A DNA stretch of 29,275 nt from JBHENW01 sp046261875 (GCA_046261875.1 JBHENW010000012.1:1-29275); one strand, 5' to 3'. Positions 14,696-24,044 are shown, numbered from the stretch's first letter. The notes: a model not told the origin generated them from the letters alone. Program-made: numbers and translations.

Positions 14696-17050
14696 TCACC
14701 GCGAGAGCGTCCGGACTCCGCCGCCCGGGCTCGAGGATCCCAGCTCTTCGCAGAGCCTGCGATAACCCTCCCGCTCGGTCCGCAGCGCATCGAGCAGGAG
14801 GCCGAACTCCGGCTCTCCGGCAAGCGGCTCCAGGAAAGGGTCGCGCGCGAAGAAATCCACGCACGGAAATCCGTTGCGGGCGGAGTCCGTCAGCCATTCC
14901 AGGGAAGTCTTCGTGTCCCCGAGGAGCGCGTGGACGCAGGCCACGTCGTACTGCGCGTGGTGATAGTGCCCGAAGGCCTTCCGATTCTTGACGATGAGAT
15001 CCACCTGGTTCAGCGCGCGGGTCCCGTCCCCTTCCCGGGCGGCGACCAGCGCGCGCAGCGAGTGGAACAGGACGTCGCCGGGGAACCGGCGCGCCGCGCG
15101 CTCCATTACGCGTGAGGCGTCCGCGCTTTCGCCGAGGTGCAGGTGGCACATGGCGAGCTGGTAGGGCGCCCACGCCGAGCCGGCTCGGGGCACGATCTCT
15201 TCTGTGAGCGCGCGGGCCTCGCCGTAGAGGCCGCGGAGGTACAGGCTGAGCCCCCGGTGGAGCTCGGCGAACTGGTCTTCGGGGTTGATCGCGAGGGCGC
15301 GCTCGAAGCCCGCCGTGGCCTCTTCCTGGAGCGAGACGTGGAGCATGACCATCGCCGCATGGTGATGCGCTTCCACGAGGTTCGGGCGCCCGGCGACGGC
15401 CGTCAGGAACTCCCGCAGGGCGTCACCGTGGGCGAAGCCGCTGCGGGGATTCCAGAGCAAACGGCCTCGAAGATAGCGCCCTTCCGGCATCTCGGGATCC
15501 AGAGCGAGCGCCCGGGCGCAGAGCGCCTGCGCCCGGTCGTACCAGTCACCCTCCGGGTCGAAGCTGAAGCTCATCCGAGCGTAGGCGTCCGCCAGCGCGA
15601 CGATCCCGAGGGCGGATCCGGGGTCGGCCTCCCGGGCCTGTTCGAGGACCTCGATGGCGGCATTCAGGTCGCCCAGGTTCGTGTCGGCGAAGAGGAGGTA
15701 GCGGCCCTTGAGGTAGAGCTCGTACGCACGGCCGCCGGGCCGCGGCGCCTTCGCAATCCGCCGCTCGTCGCCGGGTGAGAGCTCGATCTCGAGCGCTTCC
15801 GCGATGCGCCGCGAGACCTCGTCCTGCATCTGGAAGATGTCGTCCAGGGTCGTGTCGATCTTGGCGCCCCAGAGGGACTTGCCTCCCTCGGTCGCGACAA
15901 GCTGCACGGTGACCCGCAATCGCGACCCGGACCGCTGGAAGCTGCCGTCCGCGACCGCATCCACGCCGAGCTCCCGCCCGGCCTGCTGCGGGTCGAGGGC
16001 GGAGTCCTGATACTTCAGGACCGCGGCCGTGGGCCGGACGACGAGGGAGTGCACGAGGGCGAGCTCCGTGATCGTGGCGTCCGCGAGACCGACGCCCAGG
16101 TGCGCGTTCTGGGGATCGCGGGCGAGGTCCTTGAACGGGAGCACGGCCACGGATCTCCGGCGCTCTTCCGCCCGCTCCGCAGCCTCCGGCGGCGCCGGCG
16201 CGACCCCGCCGAGCGCTTCGAGAACGAACACGAGATCGCGGGCGTCCTGCATCCGCTCACCGGGGTCCTTGGCGAGGCAGCGCCGCAGGATCTTCGCGAC
16301 GCCCGCGGGCAGCCCGTCCGCCGCCGACGCGAGGTCCGGAGGCTCGTCCTGGAGGATCGCGGTCATCGTCTCGATGGCCGACTCCCCGCGAAAGGCGCGG
16401 CGCCCCGCCAGCATCTCGTAGAGGACGGCGCCCAGCGCGAAGATGTCGGAGCGGTTATCCGTTGCCTGTCCGCGCACCTGCTCGGGGGACATGTAGCCCA
16501 CCGTCCCCAGGACCACGCCGGGCTCTGTCGGGGTGATCGTGGGGGCGCGGGACGCGAGCGCGTCCCCAGCCGGGTGGCGCAGCTTCGCGAGCCCGAAGTC
16601 GAGAATCTTCACGCGTCCGTCGCGCGTGAGGAAGACGTTTTCGGGCTTCAGGTCGCGGTGCACGATGCCCTGCGCGTGCGCCGCGGCGAGGCCGCGCGCG
16701 ATCTCGATCGCGAGCTCGAGGGCGCGCCCGGGAGGAAGGCCGCCGCGCGACATCCGTTCCCGGAGCGTCTCGCCTTCGAGGAGCTCCGAGACGACGTACG
16801 GGGCGGCGTCTTCCGTCCCGACGTCGTGGATCGTCAGGATGTTCGGGTGGTTGAGCGCGGAGGCGGCGCGGGCCTCCTGCTCGAACCGACGCAGGCGGTC
16901 CTTGTCCGCCGTCACTCCCGCCGGGAGGACCTTGACGGCAACGTGGCGGCCGAGCCGTGTGTCGCGTGCGCGGTACACCTCGCCCATGCCGCCGGCCCCG
17001 AGGGGGGAGACCACCTCGTAAGGGCCGAGGCGCGTGCCGGGAGTCAGCAT
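14696..17050 (-). CDS. Serine/threonine protein kinase with TolB-like and TPR domains
   Basis: The product is 784 residues. Kinase motifs are complete: glycine loop L-G-A-G-G-M-G-E-V (17-25), V-A-V-K with K40, H-R-D-L-K-P-E-N (131-138), D-F-G (151-153) and G-Y-M-S-P-E-Q (184-190). After residue ~298 comes S-V-A-V-L-P-F-K-D-L, the hallmark of the TolB-like domain found in CadC-type and kinase/adenylate cyclase fusions, continuing to about 430 with S-G-S-R-L-R-V-T-V-Q-L. The remaining ~330 residues are helical TPR-like repeats. No membrane segment is seen, so the protein is probably cytoplasmic. The start is four bases after the stop of the upstream PD40 kinase gene with no separate ribosome-binding site, implying coupled expression. 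Substrates are unknown. Confidence 0.93.
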   Translation of the reverse strand: MLTPGTRLGPYEVVSPLGAGGMGEVYRARDTRLGRHVAVKVLPAGVTADKDRLRRFEQEARAASALNHPNILTIHDVGTEDAAPYVVSELLEGETLRERMSRGGLPPGRALELAIEIARGLAAAHAQGIVHRDLKPENVFLTRDGRVKILDFGLAKLRHPAGDALASRAPTITPTEPGVVLGTVGYMSPEQVRGQATDNRSDIFALGAVLYEMLAGRRAFRGESAIETMTAILQDEPPDLASAADGLPAGVAKILRRCLAKDPGERMQDARDLVFVLEALGGVAPAPPEAAERAEERRRSVAVLPFKDLARDPQNAHLGVGLADATITELALVHSLVVRPTAAVLKYQDSALDPQQAGRELGVDAVADGSFQRSGSRLRVTVQLVATEGGKSLWGAKIDTTLDDIFQMQDEVSRRIAEALEIELSPGDERRIAKAPRPGGRAYELYLKGRYLLFADTNLGDLNAAIEVLEQAREADPGSALGIVALADAYARMSFSFDPEGDWYDRAQALCARALALDPEMPEGRYLRGRLLWNPRSGFAHGDALREFLTAVAGRPNLVEAHHHAAMVMLHVSLQEEATAGFERALAINPEDQFAELHRGLSLYLRGLYGEARALTEEIVPRAGSAWAPYQLAMCHLHLGESADASRVMERAARRFPGDVLFHSLRALVAAREGDGTRALNQVDLIVKNRKAFGHYHHAQYDVACVHALLGDTKTSLEWLTDSARNGFPCVDFFARDPFLEPLAGEPEFGLLLDALRTEREGYRRLCEELGSSSPGGGVRTLSR

Positions 17051-17054
17051 GTCG

Positions 17055-19697
17055 TCACTGGAAGTTCGACATCACCCAGATGTCGCCCCCCTGAGGACGG
17101 AACCGGTCGAAGAGGAGCCAGCCGCCGTCGGGCGACCAGACCGGGTAATCGATCCGCACGCCCGGGTCCTCGAACTCGAAGACGCGCCGGGGGGCGCCCC
17201 CGTCGAGCGGCGAGACCCAGACCGTCTTGTGGCCCACGACGTCGATGACCCGCCGGTGGTCGGGGGAAAAGGAGAGGTGCGAGCCGCCCGCGATCTGCGC
17301 CACCTTTTCGGGCTCTCCGCCGGCGACCGGCACCCTCATCGTCTGCGGATTCCCGCCACAGATGCACCGGAAGTAGAGGAAGCGGGAATCCGGCGTCCAC
17401 CGCACGAAATGGCCCCCCGCCGCGCCGGCGTCGGTCAGCTGGCGAGGCTCGCGGCCCTCCGCCCTCATGACCCAGAGCTCCATCCGCCCGCCTTCGTCCG
17501 ACTGATAGCCGATCCACCGGCCGTCCGGCGAGACGGAGGGGTTCACGTCGGTCGCCCGGCCGCGCGTGAGCTGCGTCGTGGCGCCGGAGGAGACGTCGGC
17601 GGCCCAGATGTCCGCGTTGCCCGACCGGGAAGAGAAGAAGACGACTCGCTTCCCTTCCGGAGACCAGAAAGGCTGAAAGTCTCCGCCGGGACCGCGGGTA
17701 AGCTGCCGGGTCGTTCCGTCGGCGATGCGATGGATCCAGATGTTCATCTCGCCGGCCCGGTCCGAGTTGAACGCGATCTCCTCGCCCGATGGCGACCACG
17801 AGCCGCGGCTGTCCTCGCGCGTCGTGGCAATGAGCTCTTCGGGCGGTCCGGCCGGGTCGCCGGTCTGAGGGGACAGGGGCATGCGCCAGATGTTCGCGTT
17901 CTGCTTCAGGATCGAGAAGGCGAGCTTCCTCCCGTCGGGCGACACCGCCACGTCGAGGTCCTGCCCCGCGCCGGCCGTGACCTGTTCGGGCCGGCCCGTC
18001 GGTCGGCCGTCCTCCGCAACCGGGATCTTCCAGAGGTTCAGGCCGCCGCTGCGCGGGGATGAGAAGAAGATGAACCGGCCGTCCGGAGCCCACGTCGGGC
18101 TGACGTCCTGGAAGAGGTCGTTGGTCACCCACTCGAGCTCGTGCGACGCGAGCTCCGCCGTGCGCACGTCGAAGCGCGTGCGATCGATGTTCTGGAACAC
18201 GACGTACCGGCCTTCGGGCGACCAGCGGGGCCGGACGTGCTCGACTGCTTCGGAAGAGTCGGAGGTGAGCTGGAGCGGATTGCGTCCCTCCGAATCGGTC
18301 ACCCAGATGCGGCGCGAGCCCGCCCAGGCCGCATCGACGGCGATGCGCCGCCCGTCGGGAGAGTACGAGGGATGGAAAGCGTTCCGGATGAGCCGCCGCT
18401 CCCGGCCGGAACCGTCGCGCGCCCAGACGTCGGCGGCTCCGGAGTACGCCCCGAAGACGTCGGCGGGCTCGAGCCGCCGGCGGGTCTCCCCCGCCCGCAC
18501 GAAGAGGAGCGTCTTGCCATCGGGAGACCATGCGGGCTGGACCTCGTCGAAATCCCCGGCGGTGAGCGCGGTGTCGGCGCCCCCGGCGCCGGCCGCGGGC
18601 TGCACGAAGATCTTCCGGATCCCGTCTCGCTCAGCGGAGTACGCCAGACGGCCGTCCGGCGACCAGGCGGGAAACTCCTCGACGCTCTCCGCGAACGTCG
18701 CCTGGGCCAGTTGCGGCGCGGCGCCGCTTCGCGGCGTCGAAGCGCCGCGTCCGCGCGACAACCAGAGGACGGCGCCCAGGCCCAGAAGCAGTAGTCCCGC
18801 GGCGGCGGCGACGAGCGGAGTCCGGCGCGGGCGGGCTGGGGCGCGCCGGCTCGAAAGAGCTTCCTCCACCTCCAAGCGCGCGTCGCCCGCGTCGCGGAGC
18901 CGCCGGCCGAGGTCCTTCTCGAGCGCGCGGGCGAGGAGGTGCCGCACCCCAGAGGGGGTCCGCCGGGGCAGGAGGTCCCAGCGTGGCTCGTTCTGGAGAA
19001 CTGCCGCGAGGACGTCTGAGACGCTCCCGCCGTCGAAGGCGCGCTGCCCGGCGAGCATCTCGAAGAGGACGCAGCCGAAGGACCAGAGGTCCGTCCGCTT
19101 GTCGAGGGGCTGCCCGCGCGCCTGTTCCGGGCTCATGTAGGCGGGCGTTCCGAGGAGGGTGCCGGCGCGCGTTCCGGGCGCCGTCTGCATCCGGGAGAGC
19201 CCGTCCGCGTCCTCCCCCGTTCCTCGCTTCGCCAGCCCGAAGTCGAGGAGCTTGACCCGCCCGTCTCGGGTGAGATGGACGTTGGAGGGCTTCAAGTCGC
19301 GATGGAGGATTCCCGCGGAATGCGCGGCTTCGAGGGCATCCAGGATCTGCGCGGCGATGCGGAGCGCGTCGGTGAGCGGCAGCGGGCCGCGCGCGAGGCG
19401 GTCGGACAGCGTCTCGCCCTCGAGGTACTCCATGACGAGGTAGTCCGTCCCGCTCTCGCGGCCCACGTCGTAGAGCGCGCAGACGTGCGGGTGGTTCAGC
19501 CTCGAGATGGCGCGGGCCTCCTGCTCGAACCGCGCGTGGAGCTCCGGATCCTCGGAAAAGCGAGGAGGAAGCACCTTGATGGCGACGTCGCGGTCCAGCC
19601 GCGAATCCTTCGCCCGGTACACCTCCCCCATCCCCCCGGCGCCGATCGGAGAGATGACCTCGTAGGGGCCGAGGCGCGTGCCGGCCGGAAGTGTCAT
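17055..19697 (-). CDS. Membrane serine/threonine kinase with PD40 propeller domain
   Basis: The product is 880 residues from ATG 19697; the frame is open further upstream, but the protein homologous to other kinases begins M-T-L-P-A-G-T-R-L-G-P-Y-E. Kinase motifs: I-G-A-G-G-M-G-E-V (18-26), K41, H-R-D-L-K-P-S-N (132-139), D-F-G (152-154), A-Y-M-S-P-E-Q (186-192). A single transmembrane helix at about 294-313 follows an Arg/Pro-rich linker. The extracytoplasmic part consists of repeated PD40/TolB propeller blades, marked many times by W-S-P-D-G-x or F-S-P-D/E-G. This layout suggests sensing outside the membrane and phosphorylation inside. It heads the cluster with the TPR kinase, and is divergent from the VWFA-related gene with only 115 bases between starts. 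Confidence 0.94.
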   Translation of the reverse strand: MTLPAGTRLGPYEVISPIGAGGMGEVYRAKDSRLDRDVAIKVLPPRFSEDPELHARFEQEARAISRLNHPHVCALYDVGRESGTDYLVMEYLEGETLSDRLARGPLPLTDALRIAAQILDALEAAHSAGILHRDLKPSNVHLTRDGRVKLLDFGLAKRGTGEDADGLSRMQTAPGTRAGTLLGTPAYMSPEQARGQPLDKRTDLWSFGCVLFEMLAGQRAFDGGSVSDVLAAVLQNEPRWDLLPRRTPSGVRHLLARALEKDLGRRLRDAGDARLEVEEALSSRRAPARPRRTPLVAAAAGLLLLGLGAVLWLSRGRGASTPRSGAAPQLAQATFAESVEEFPAWSPDGRLAYSAERDGIRKIFVQPAAGAGGADTALTAGDFDEVQPAWSPDGKTLLFVRAGETRRRLEPADVFGAYSGAADVWARDGSGRERRLIRNAFHPSYSPDGRRIAVDAAWAGSRRIWVTDSEGRNPLQLTSDSSEAVEHVRPRWSPEGRYVVFQNIDRTRFDVRTAELASHELEWVTNDLFQDVSPTWAPDGRFIFFSSPRSGGLNLWKIPVAEDGRPTGRPEQVTAGAGQDLDVAVSPDGRKLAFSILKQNANIWRMPLSPQTGDPAGPPEELIATTREDSRGSWSPSGEEIAFNSDRAGEMNIWIHRIADGTTRQLTRGPGGDFQPFWSPEGKRVVFFSSRSGNADIWAADVSSGATTQLTRGRATDVNPSVSPDGRWIGYQSDEGGRMELWVMRAEGREPRQLTDAGAAGGHFVRWTPDSRFLYFRCICGGNPQTMRVPVAGGEPEKVAQIAGGSHLSFSPDHRRVIDVVGHKTVWVSPLDGGAPRRVFEFEDPGVRIDYPVWSPDGGWLLFDRFRPQGGDIWVMSNFQ

Positions 19698-19812
19698 CGG
19701 ATCGGTCCGAATTCTAACGGCGCGACGGGGACGAAGAGCGCGGCGAGCGGGACGAGAACGGCCTGTTTTCCTCACACTTGTGGCGGTGGAAGGCCGCCTG
19801 TACGCTCTGAGC

Positions 19813-20877
19813 GTGCGAAACGTCCGGATCCGGTTTCGCGCCGCCGCCGCGCTCGGCCTCACGGCGGCGCTCTCGGCGCAGGAGCTCCAGGACTTCCCCG
19901 GTTTCCGCGAGGAGGCGCGCGTGGAGCGCGTCGTCGTGGACGCGTACGTCACCGACTCGCGGGGCGACCCGATCCCGGACCTGACGGCCGAAGACTTCCG
20001 CGTGCGGGTGGACGGAAAGCCCGTCGTCCTGGAGTCGGCCGAGTGGATCCCCGCGGACGCGCCGGAAGCGATGCCGCCGGAGATCGACCCGTCCGGCCTC
20101 CCCGTGCTGCCCGTGGGCCGTCCCCGCGTGGAGATCGCTCCCGGCCGCCTCCTCATTTTCTTTTTCCAGACGAACTTCGTTCCGACGCGGATGGTCGGGC
20201 TCATGCGCATGGCGCTGCAGGCGCGGCGGTTTCTCGACGGCCTGCTGCCGACGGACCGCGTGGCCGTCCTCTCCTTCGATTCGCACCTGAAGCTGCGCCA
20301 GGACTTCACCAACGACCGCGCGCTCATCGAGGCGGCCATCCAGGAGGCCATCCGCACCGGGATCTCGGATGCTCCCATCCGGCTGGAGTCCCCTTCGCTG
20401 GCCCGGCACCTCGATTTCGTGGCGGCGAAGAAAGCCGTCACGCCCGAGAAGTCCCTCGCGTTGATCTCCCGCGCCGTCGAGAAGATCCCCGGCGGAAAGT
20501 CCATGCTCTATTTCGGCTGGGGGCTCGGCACGATCGGCGGCCTGGCCGGCCCGAACCCGAAAGACGTTCGCGACTGGAAAGAGGCGTACCCCGCGCTCGC
20601 CGCCGCGCGCATCAGCATCTTCACCCTCGACGTGACGGAGGCCGACTACCACACGCTCGAAGGCACCCTGATGGGGGTCTCGGACCTGACAGGCGGCACG
20701 TACCACAAGACGCACATCTTCCCGACCGCGGCGATGGACCGCGTCGCGCGCGCGATCTCGGGCCGTTACGTGCTCGTGTTCCGCAAGCCGGACGGCAAGC
20801 GCGGCACGCACGAGATCAAGGTAGACCTCGTCGACCGCAAGGGAACCGTCAACGCGCGGACGTACTACGAGGACTAG
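19813..20877 (+). CDS. VWFA-related protein, Acidobacteria type
   Basis: The product is 354 residues from GTG 19813, chosen because M-R-N-V-R-I-R-F-R-A-A-A-A-L-G-L-T-A-A-L-S-A-Q makes a good signal peptide; GTG 19780 is an alternative. The pattern of an N-terminal beta domain (V-E-R-V-V-V-D-A-Y-V-T-D, then D-L-T-A-E-D-F-R-V-R-V-D-G-K-P) followed by a von Willebrand A-like domain and a closing strand region matches the VWFA-related family common in Acidobacteria. The MIDAS metal site is not intact: where D-x-S-x-S is expected the sequence reads F-F-F-Q-T-N-F-V-P (about residues 114-122). Metal-independent binding, or loss of the site, is likely. It is divergent from the kinase operon and ends at the REP-like palindrome. 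Confidence 0.85.
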   Translation: MRNVRIRFRAAAALGLTAALSAQELQDFPGFREEARVERVVVDAYVTDSRGDPIPDLTAEDFRVRVDGKPVVLESAEWIPADAPEAMPPEIDPSGLPVLPVGRPRVEIAPGRLLIFFFQTNFVPTRMVGLMRMALQARRFLDGLLPTDRVAVLSFDSHLKLRQDFTNDRALIEAAIQEAIRTGISDAPIRLESPSLARHLDFVAAKKAVTPEKSLALISRAVEKIPGGKSMLYFGWGLGTIGGLAGPNPKDVRDWKEAYPALAAARISIFTLDVTEADYHTLEGTLMGVSDLTGGTYHKTHIFPTAAMDRVARAISGRYVLVFRKPDGKRGTHEIKVDLVDRKGTVNARTYYED

Positions 20878-20881
20878 AGCG

Positions 20882-20956
20882 AGGGGTCAGTCGTGCATTC
20901 CTGCATTTTTGGCGAGGGATCAGGCGGAAAAAATGCAATATGCACGATTGACCCCT
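20882..20956. repeat. REP-like palindrome between convergent genes
   Basis: The 29-base arms (20882-20910 and 20956-20928) each begin AGGGGTCA, then (G/A)TCGTGCAT, then TGCATTTTT, with two or three mismatches between them and a loop of about 17 bases. The right arm reaches the stop codon of the minus-strand peptidase gene. Imperfect palindromes opening with GGGGTCA resemble REP elements mobilised by Y1 (RAYT) transposases, but no transposase is present here. It could also act as a bidirectional terminator. Confidence 0.75.
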
Positions 20957-23855
20957 ACGGTCTGAATATCAGTCCGCCGTAGCCCCTCGTCGAGCGAAGG
21001 CGCGGGGTCTCGCTGCGGAGCCTCGCGACGCCGATGTACAGGTCGAAAGACCCGGGAATGTTGAGGGAGAGAAGCGACTCGCGCAGCCGCAACTCGGCGC
21101 CGAGGACCCGCACGGCCGGTGGCTTGTCGTCGCCGGTCCACGCCCGGAGGCGCTCGCCGTAGAAACGGAGCGGCACCCCCCGGAGGAACAGCTCTGCGCG
21201 CAAGACCTCGAACCGCTCCCCGACCTGGACGTAGCCGGGAAGCGCGGGAGAGTCGATCCGATTGGAGTCGATTTCCGCGGAGAGGATCTCGGAGGGGGCG
21301 CCCCCGACGGCGAAAAGGTCGAAGCGGGTCGGCGCCCCCCCCGTCTCGCCGGCCGCCGCGCTCGCCCGCAGCCGTCCGAGCTCGCTGATCAGCGAGATCC
21401 CCATTTCGCCGCGAATCTGGTTCCAGGAATCCGTCGAGGTGTGGCCGACCACCGCGTTCGCGGAGACATCCGCTCCGAGGCCGCGAATGCCGCGCGTGCG
21501 GTCTTTCGCCGCGCGAACCCTGAGAGATCCCAGGCTCCGCCCGATCGCTTCTTCCAGCGTCCCCCCGTCGATCCGCGTCGCGCCGGCTCCTCCCTCGAGG
21601 CGCAGATGCCCCCCCGGCAGCACGCGCTCCCAGGCGAGCCCGAGAAAACCGCCGAAACGCTTCTGATCGAACTCGGCACGGTGCACGAGCTCCTGCTCCC
21701 CCGGCTCCTCTTCGGCGAAGAAGATCTGGGGCCGGATCTCGACGCGGAAGCCGCGATACGCGGCGCTCACACCGAGCCCCCGCGGGCCCGCGTCGTCGCC
21801 GACGGCCGCCGCGGCGACCCAATGCAAACGGCCGAGGACGTCGGAACCGTCCGCGCCGATCGCGTACGAGCTCCCGTCGGGGCCGGTCGTGCTCGAGGTG
21901 TGGACCCTCCAGACGTGGCTGTCGAACAGCCGGTACCGGCGGGGCTCTCCCACGGGCGTCAAGGCCGGCCGCGCCATTTCGATCGCCGGCGGCGGCAGCA
22001 CGGGCGGCGCGGTTGCCGGGCGGTCCACGGCGGCGACGGGGTCGTCTCCGGGCGCCAGACGGCGGATGCTCACCCCCTTCGCCGTGATGTCGAGGTAGAA
22101 GAGCGCCTCCTCGCGCGGATGCGGCGCCGGAGAGAGGGCCCCGCCCGTCACGCGCGTCAGCCGCCTCGGCTCGAATGCGCCATCGGGCGACACCTCCAGC
22201 AGGTTCCAGATGCCCGAGACGTCCGTGGCAAGGAAGATGCGCTTCCCGTCGGGTCCCCATGCCGGCGGCCCGGCCGGCGATCCCGGGAGCGCGATCTCGC
22301 GGGCGCCCGAAGCCCGGACATCCACGACGACGAGCCGCCAGCGCGGCGCGGAGTGGACGAGCGCGGCGATGCTCCCTCCGTCCGGCGAGACGCGCGGGTG
22401 GATCCAGATGCGCCACGGGTCTTCGGAAGCGGGCGGCCCGAGGGGAGCGACCGCGCCCGAGCCGAGATCCACCCGGACAAGCCGGGAATGGCCGTGACGG
22501 TTCTCGACCGCGGCGGCCCAGAGCCCGTCGGGTGAAGGGTCCGCCGTGACGACGTCCGCGAGCCGGGTCAGCCGCTCGACGCCGCCGGAATCCACGTCCC
22601 AGACGTGAAGGTCCGCGCGCAACCGTCCCTCCGCGTCCGGCGTCCGCATCGCGAAGAGGACGCGCTGTCCGTCGGGCATCCACCGGGGCTCCCGCGGAGC
22701 TCCTCGGTCGATGGCCGGAAGGGTCCACTTCGGACGCCGCGGGCGCGGCGCCGGAGGCTTGTCCGGCACCTCTTCGGGGTCCTCGAGGAGCTTTTCCTCT
22801 TTTTCCCTTCTCCGCTCCTCCTCCCGGCGCTCTTCCTCGGTCTCTTCGATGGTCCAGACTGCGAGCAGACCGCGCTCGGGACGCGGGACGCGGCGGGCGA
22901 GCAATCGCTTTCCGTCCGGGCTGATCTGCAGGGAGGAGGTCGCGCCCTCGAGCCTCTGCCAGAGCTCTCCCTGCACGAGGCCGGCCTTCTCGAGCCGCTG
23001 CTCCTCGGCGAGCGCATGCGCGGTCATCTCGGCACGGAAGCGGTCGTACAGGTCCCCGGGCGACTCGCCGAAAATCGCTCGAAAACCGCGCGCGAAGTTT
23101 CCGCCGCGGCGCGAGGCGAGGCGCTTCCAGAGCTTCTGGAGGCTTCCCTTCCCCTCGCGCGCTTCCAGCCATTCCAGAAACGTCGAGCCGACGAGATACG
23201 GCGCGACCCCACCCGCCCATCCGGATACGGAAGAGAGCGAGGCGTAGTCCGGAAGCTTCCCTTCCAGCCCGAAGCGGCGGATCACCATCGGCCGGAAGGT
23301 GCCGTAGGGGCGACCGGATCCCGTCAGCGCGCCTTCCACCAGGGTCGCATAGCCCTCGATGAGCCAGCGAGGCGCCTTGAGCACGATCGGCCCGAGCGGC
23401 AGAGGCGAAAGGCGCCGGAGGAAGTTCGTCGGGCGGTTGCGCGGCCTCACGAGGTGGACGATGTGGGCCATCTCGTGAGTCAGCAGGATCTCCGCCCAGT
23501 CGTGGTAGTAGCCGACGGCCGTCTCCGCTTCCGGAGGCGAGGTCCAGAGCACGATGGCCGGCCGGTCCAGGAACGGAAAGGCGAGGCCGTTTGCCGACGC
23601 CGCCGGGTCCTGGACGATGACCTCGACCCGCTGGCCCGGCGCGTAGCCGACGAAGGAGGTCACGCGCTCGTGGATGGACTCGATCTGCGCGGCGGCGCGG
23701 CGCGCCCAGTCCTCGAACTCCGGCGTGTAGTGGATCCGATAGTGGGGCGTTTCGAAGGTGCGCCACTCGCCGGCGGGGCCCTGCGCTCCGAGAACCGCGG
23801 GGAGGGCCAGGAGAACGGCCCAGCCGATCCGGAATGCGAATCGCCGCCGCAGCAC
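20955..23855 (-). CDS. Exported gluzincin peptidase with PD40 propeller and C-terminal barrel
   Basis: The product is 966 residues from GTG 23855, chosen because L-R-R-R-F-A-F-R-I-G-W-A-V-L-L-A-L-P-A-V-L-G-A-Q forms a clean signal peptide; ATG 24020 would add 55 residues that look non-coding. The N-terminal domain has T-H-E-M-A-H-I-V-H (126-134) and W-L-I-E-G-Y-A-T-L-V-E-G (about 164-175), the zinc motif and third ligand (E167) of peptidase-MA-like gluzincins. Residues ~290-600 hold PD40/TolB blades (I-S-P-D-G-K-R, D-P-S-P-D-G, V-S-P-D-G-G), with a Lys/Glu-rich insertion near 335-365. The last ~320 residues alternate polar and hydrophobic residues with Gly, like an outer-membrane beta barrel. 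Predicted location: outer membrane, active domain in the periplasm. Substrate unknown. Confidence 0.82.
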   Translation of the reverse strand: MLRRRFAFRIGWAVLLALPAVLGAQGPAGEWRTFETPHYRIHYTPEFEDWARRAAAQIESIHERVTSFVGYAPGQRVEVIVQDPAASANGLAFPFLDRPAIVLWTSPPEAETAVGYYHDWAEILLTHEMAHIVHLVRPRNRPTNFLRRLSPLPLGPIVLKAPRWLIEGYATLVEGALTGSGRPYGTFRPMVIRRFGLEGKLPDYASLSSVSGWAGGVAPYLVGSTFLEWLEAREGKGSLQKLWKRLASRRGGNFARGFRAIFGESPGDLYDRFRAEMTAHALAEEQRLEKAGLVQGELWQRLEGATSSLQISPDGKRLLARRVPRPERGLLAVWTIEETEEERREEERRREKEEKLLEDPEEVPDKPPAPRPRRPKWTLPAIDRGAPREPRWMPDGQRVLFAMRTPDAEGRLRADLHVWDVDSGGVERLTRLADVVTADPSPDGLWAAAVENRHGHSRLVRVDLGSGAVAPLGPPASEDPWRIWIHPRVSPDGGSIAALVHSAPRWRLVVVDVRASGAREIALPGSPAGPPAWGPDGKRIFLATDVSGIWNLLEVSPDGAFEPRRLTRVTGGALSPAPHPREEALFYLDITAKGVSIRRLAPGDDPVAAVDRPATAPPVLPPPAIEMARPALTPVGEPRRYRLFDSHVWRVHTSSTTGPDGSSYAIGADGSDVLGRLHWVAAAAVGDDAGPRGLGVSAAYRGFRVEIRPQIFFAEEEPGEQELVHRAEFDQKRFGGFLGLAWERVLPGGHLRLEGGAGATRIDGGTLEEAIGRSLGSLRVRAAKDRTRGIRGLGADVSANAVVGHTSTDSWNQIRGEMGISLISELGRLRASAAAGETGGAPTRFDLFAVGGAPSEILSAEIDSNRIDSPALPGYVQVGERFEVLRAELFLRGVPLRFYGERLRAWTGDDKPPAVRVLGAELRLRESLLSLNIPGSFDLYIGVARLRSETPRLRSTRGYGGLIFRP

Positions 23856-24044
23856 GCCGCTCTCGCTTGCTCGTGACCTGCCTGCGGCACCGGCGATCGG
23901 CTCGCGCGGATGCGCGCTCGACCGCTCGCCTGGTCCCTCGCTCGCTTCCGCTGCCGCGGCGCGGGGCTCCTCCGGGGACGGAGACTCCTCGCGCCGCGAC
24001 GCGAGCCCGGGATTACTCATGCCGCGAACTAGGGACTCCAGCGA

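Noticed and set aside
19705..19716. TAGAAT-like -10 element before the PD40 kinase start
   Set aside because: It lies only about 14 bases from the start codon and has no matching -35 hexamer, so it is too weak to list as a promoter.
20920..23766. Minus-strand open frame of 948 codons overlapping the large peptidase gene
   Set aside because: Alternative frame of the same strand; lacks the HExxH, PD40 and barrel signals found in the accepted frame and is Arg/Pro-rich.
23856..24020. N-terminal 55-codon extension of the large peptidase from ATG 24020
   Set aside because: It precedes a good signal peptide, is low in complexity, and has more A/T-ending codons than the rest of the gene. The ATG remains possible but is less likely than GTG 23855.
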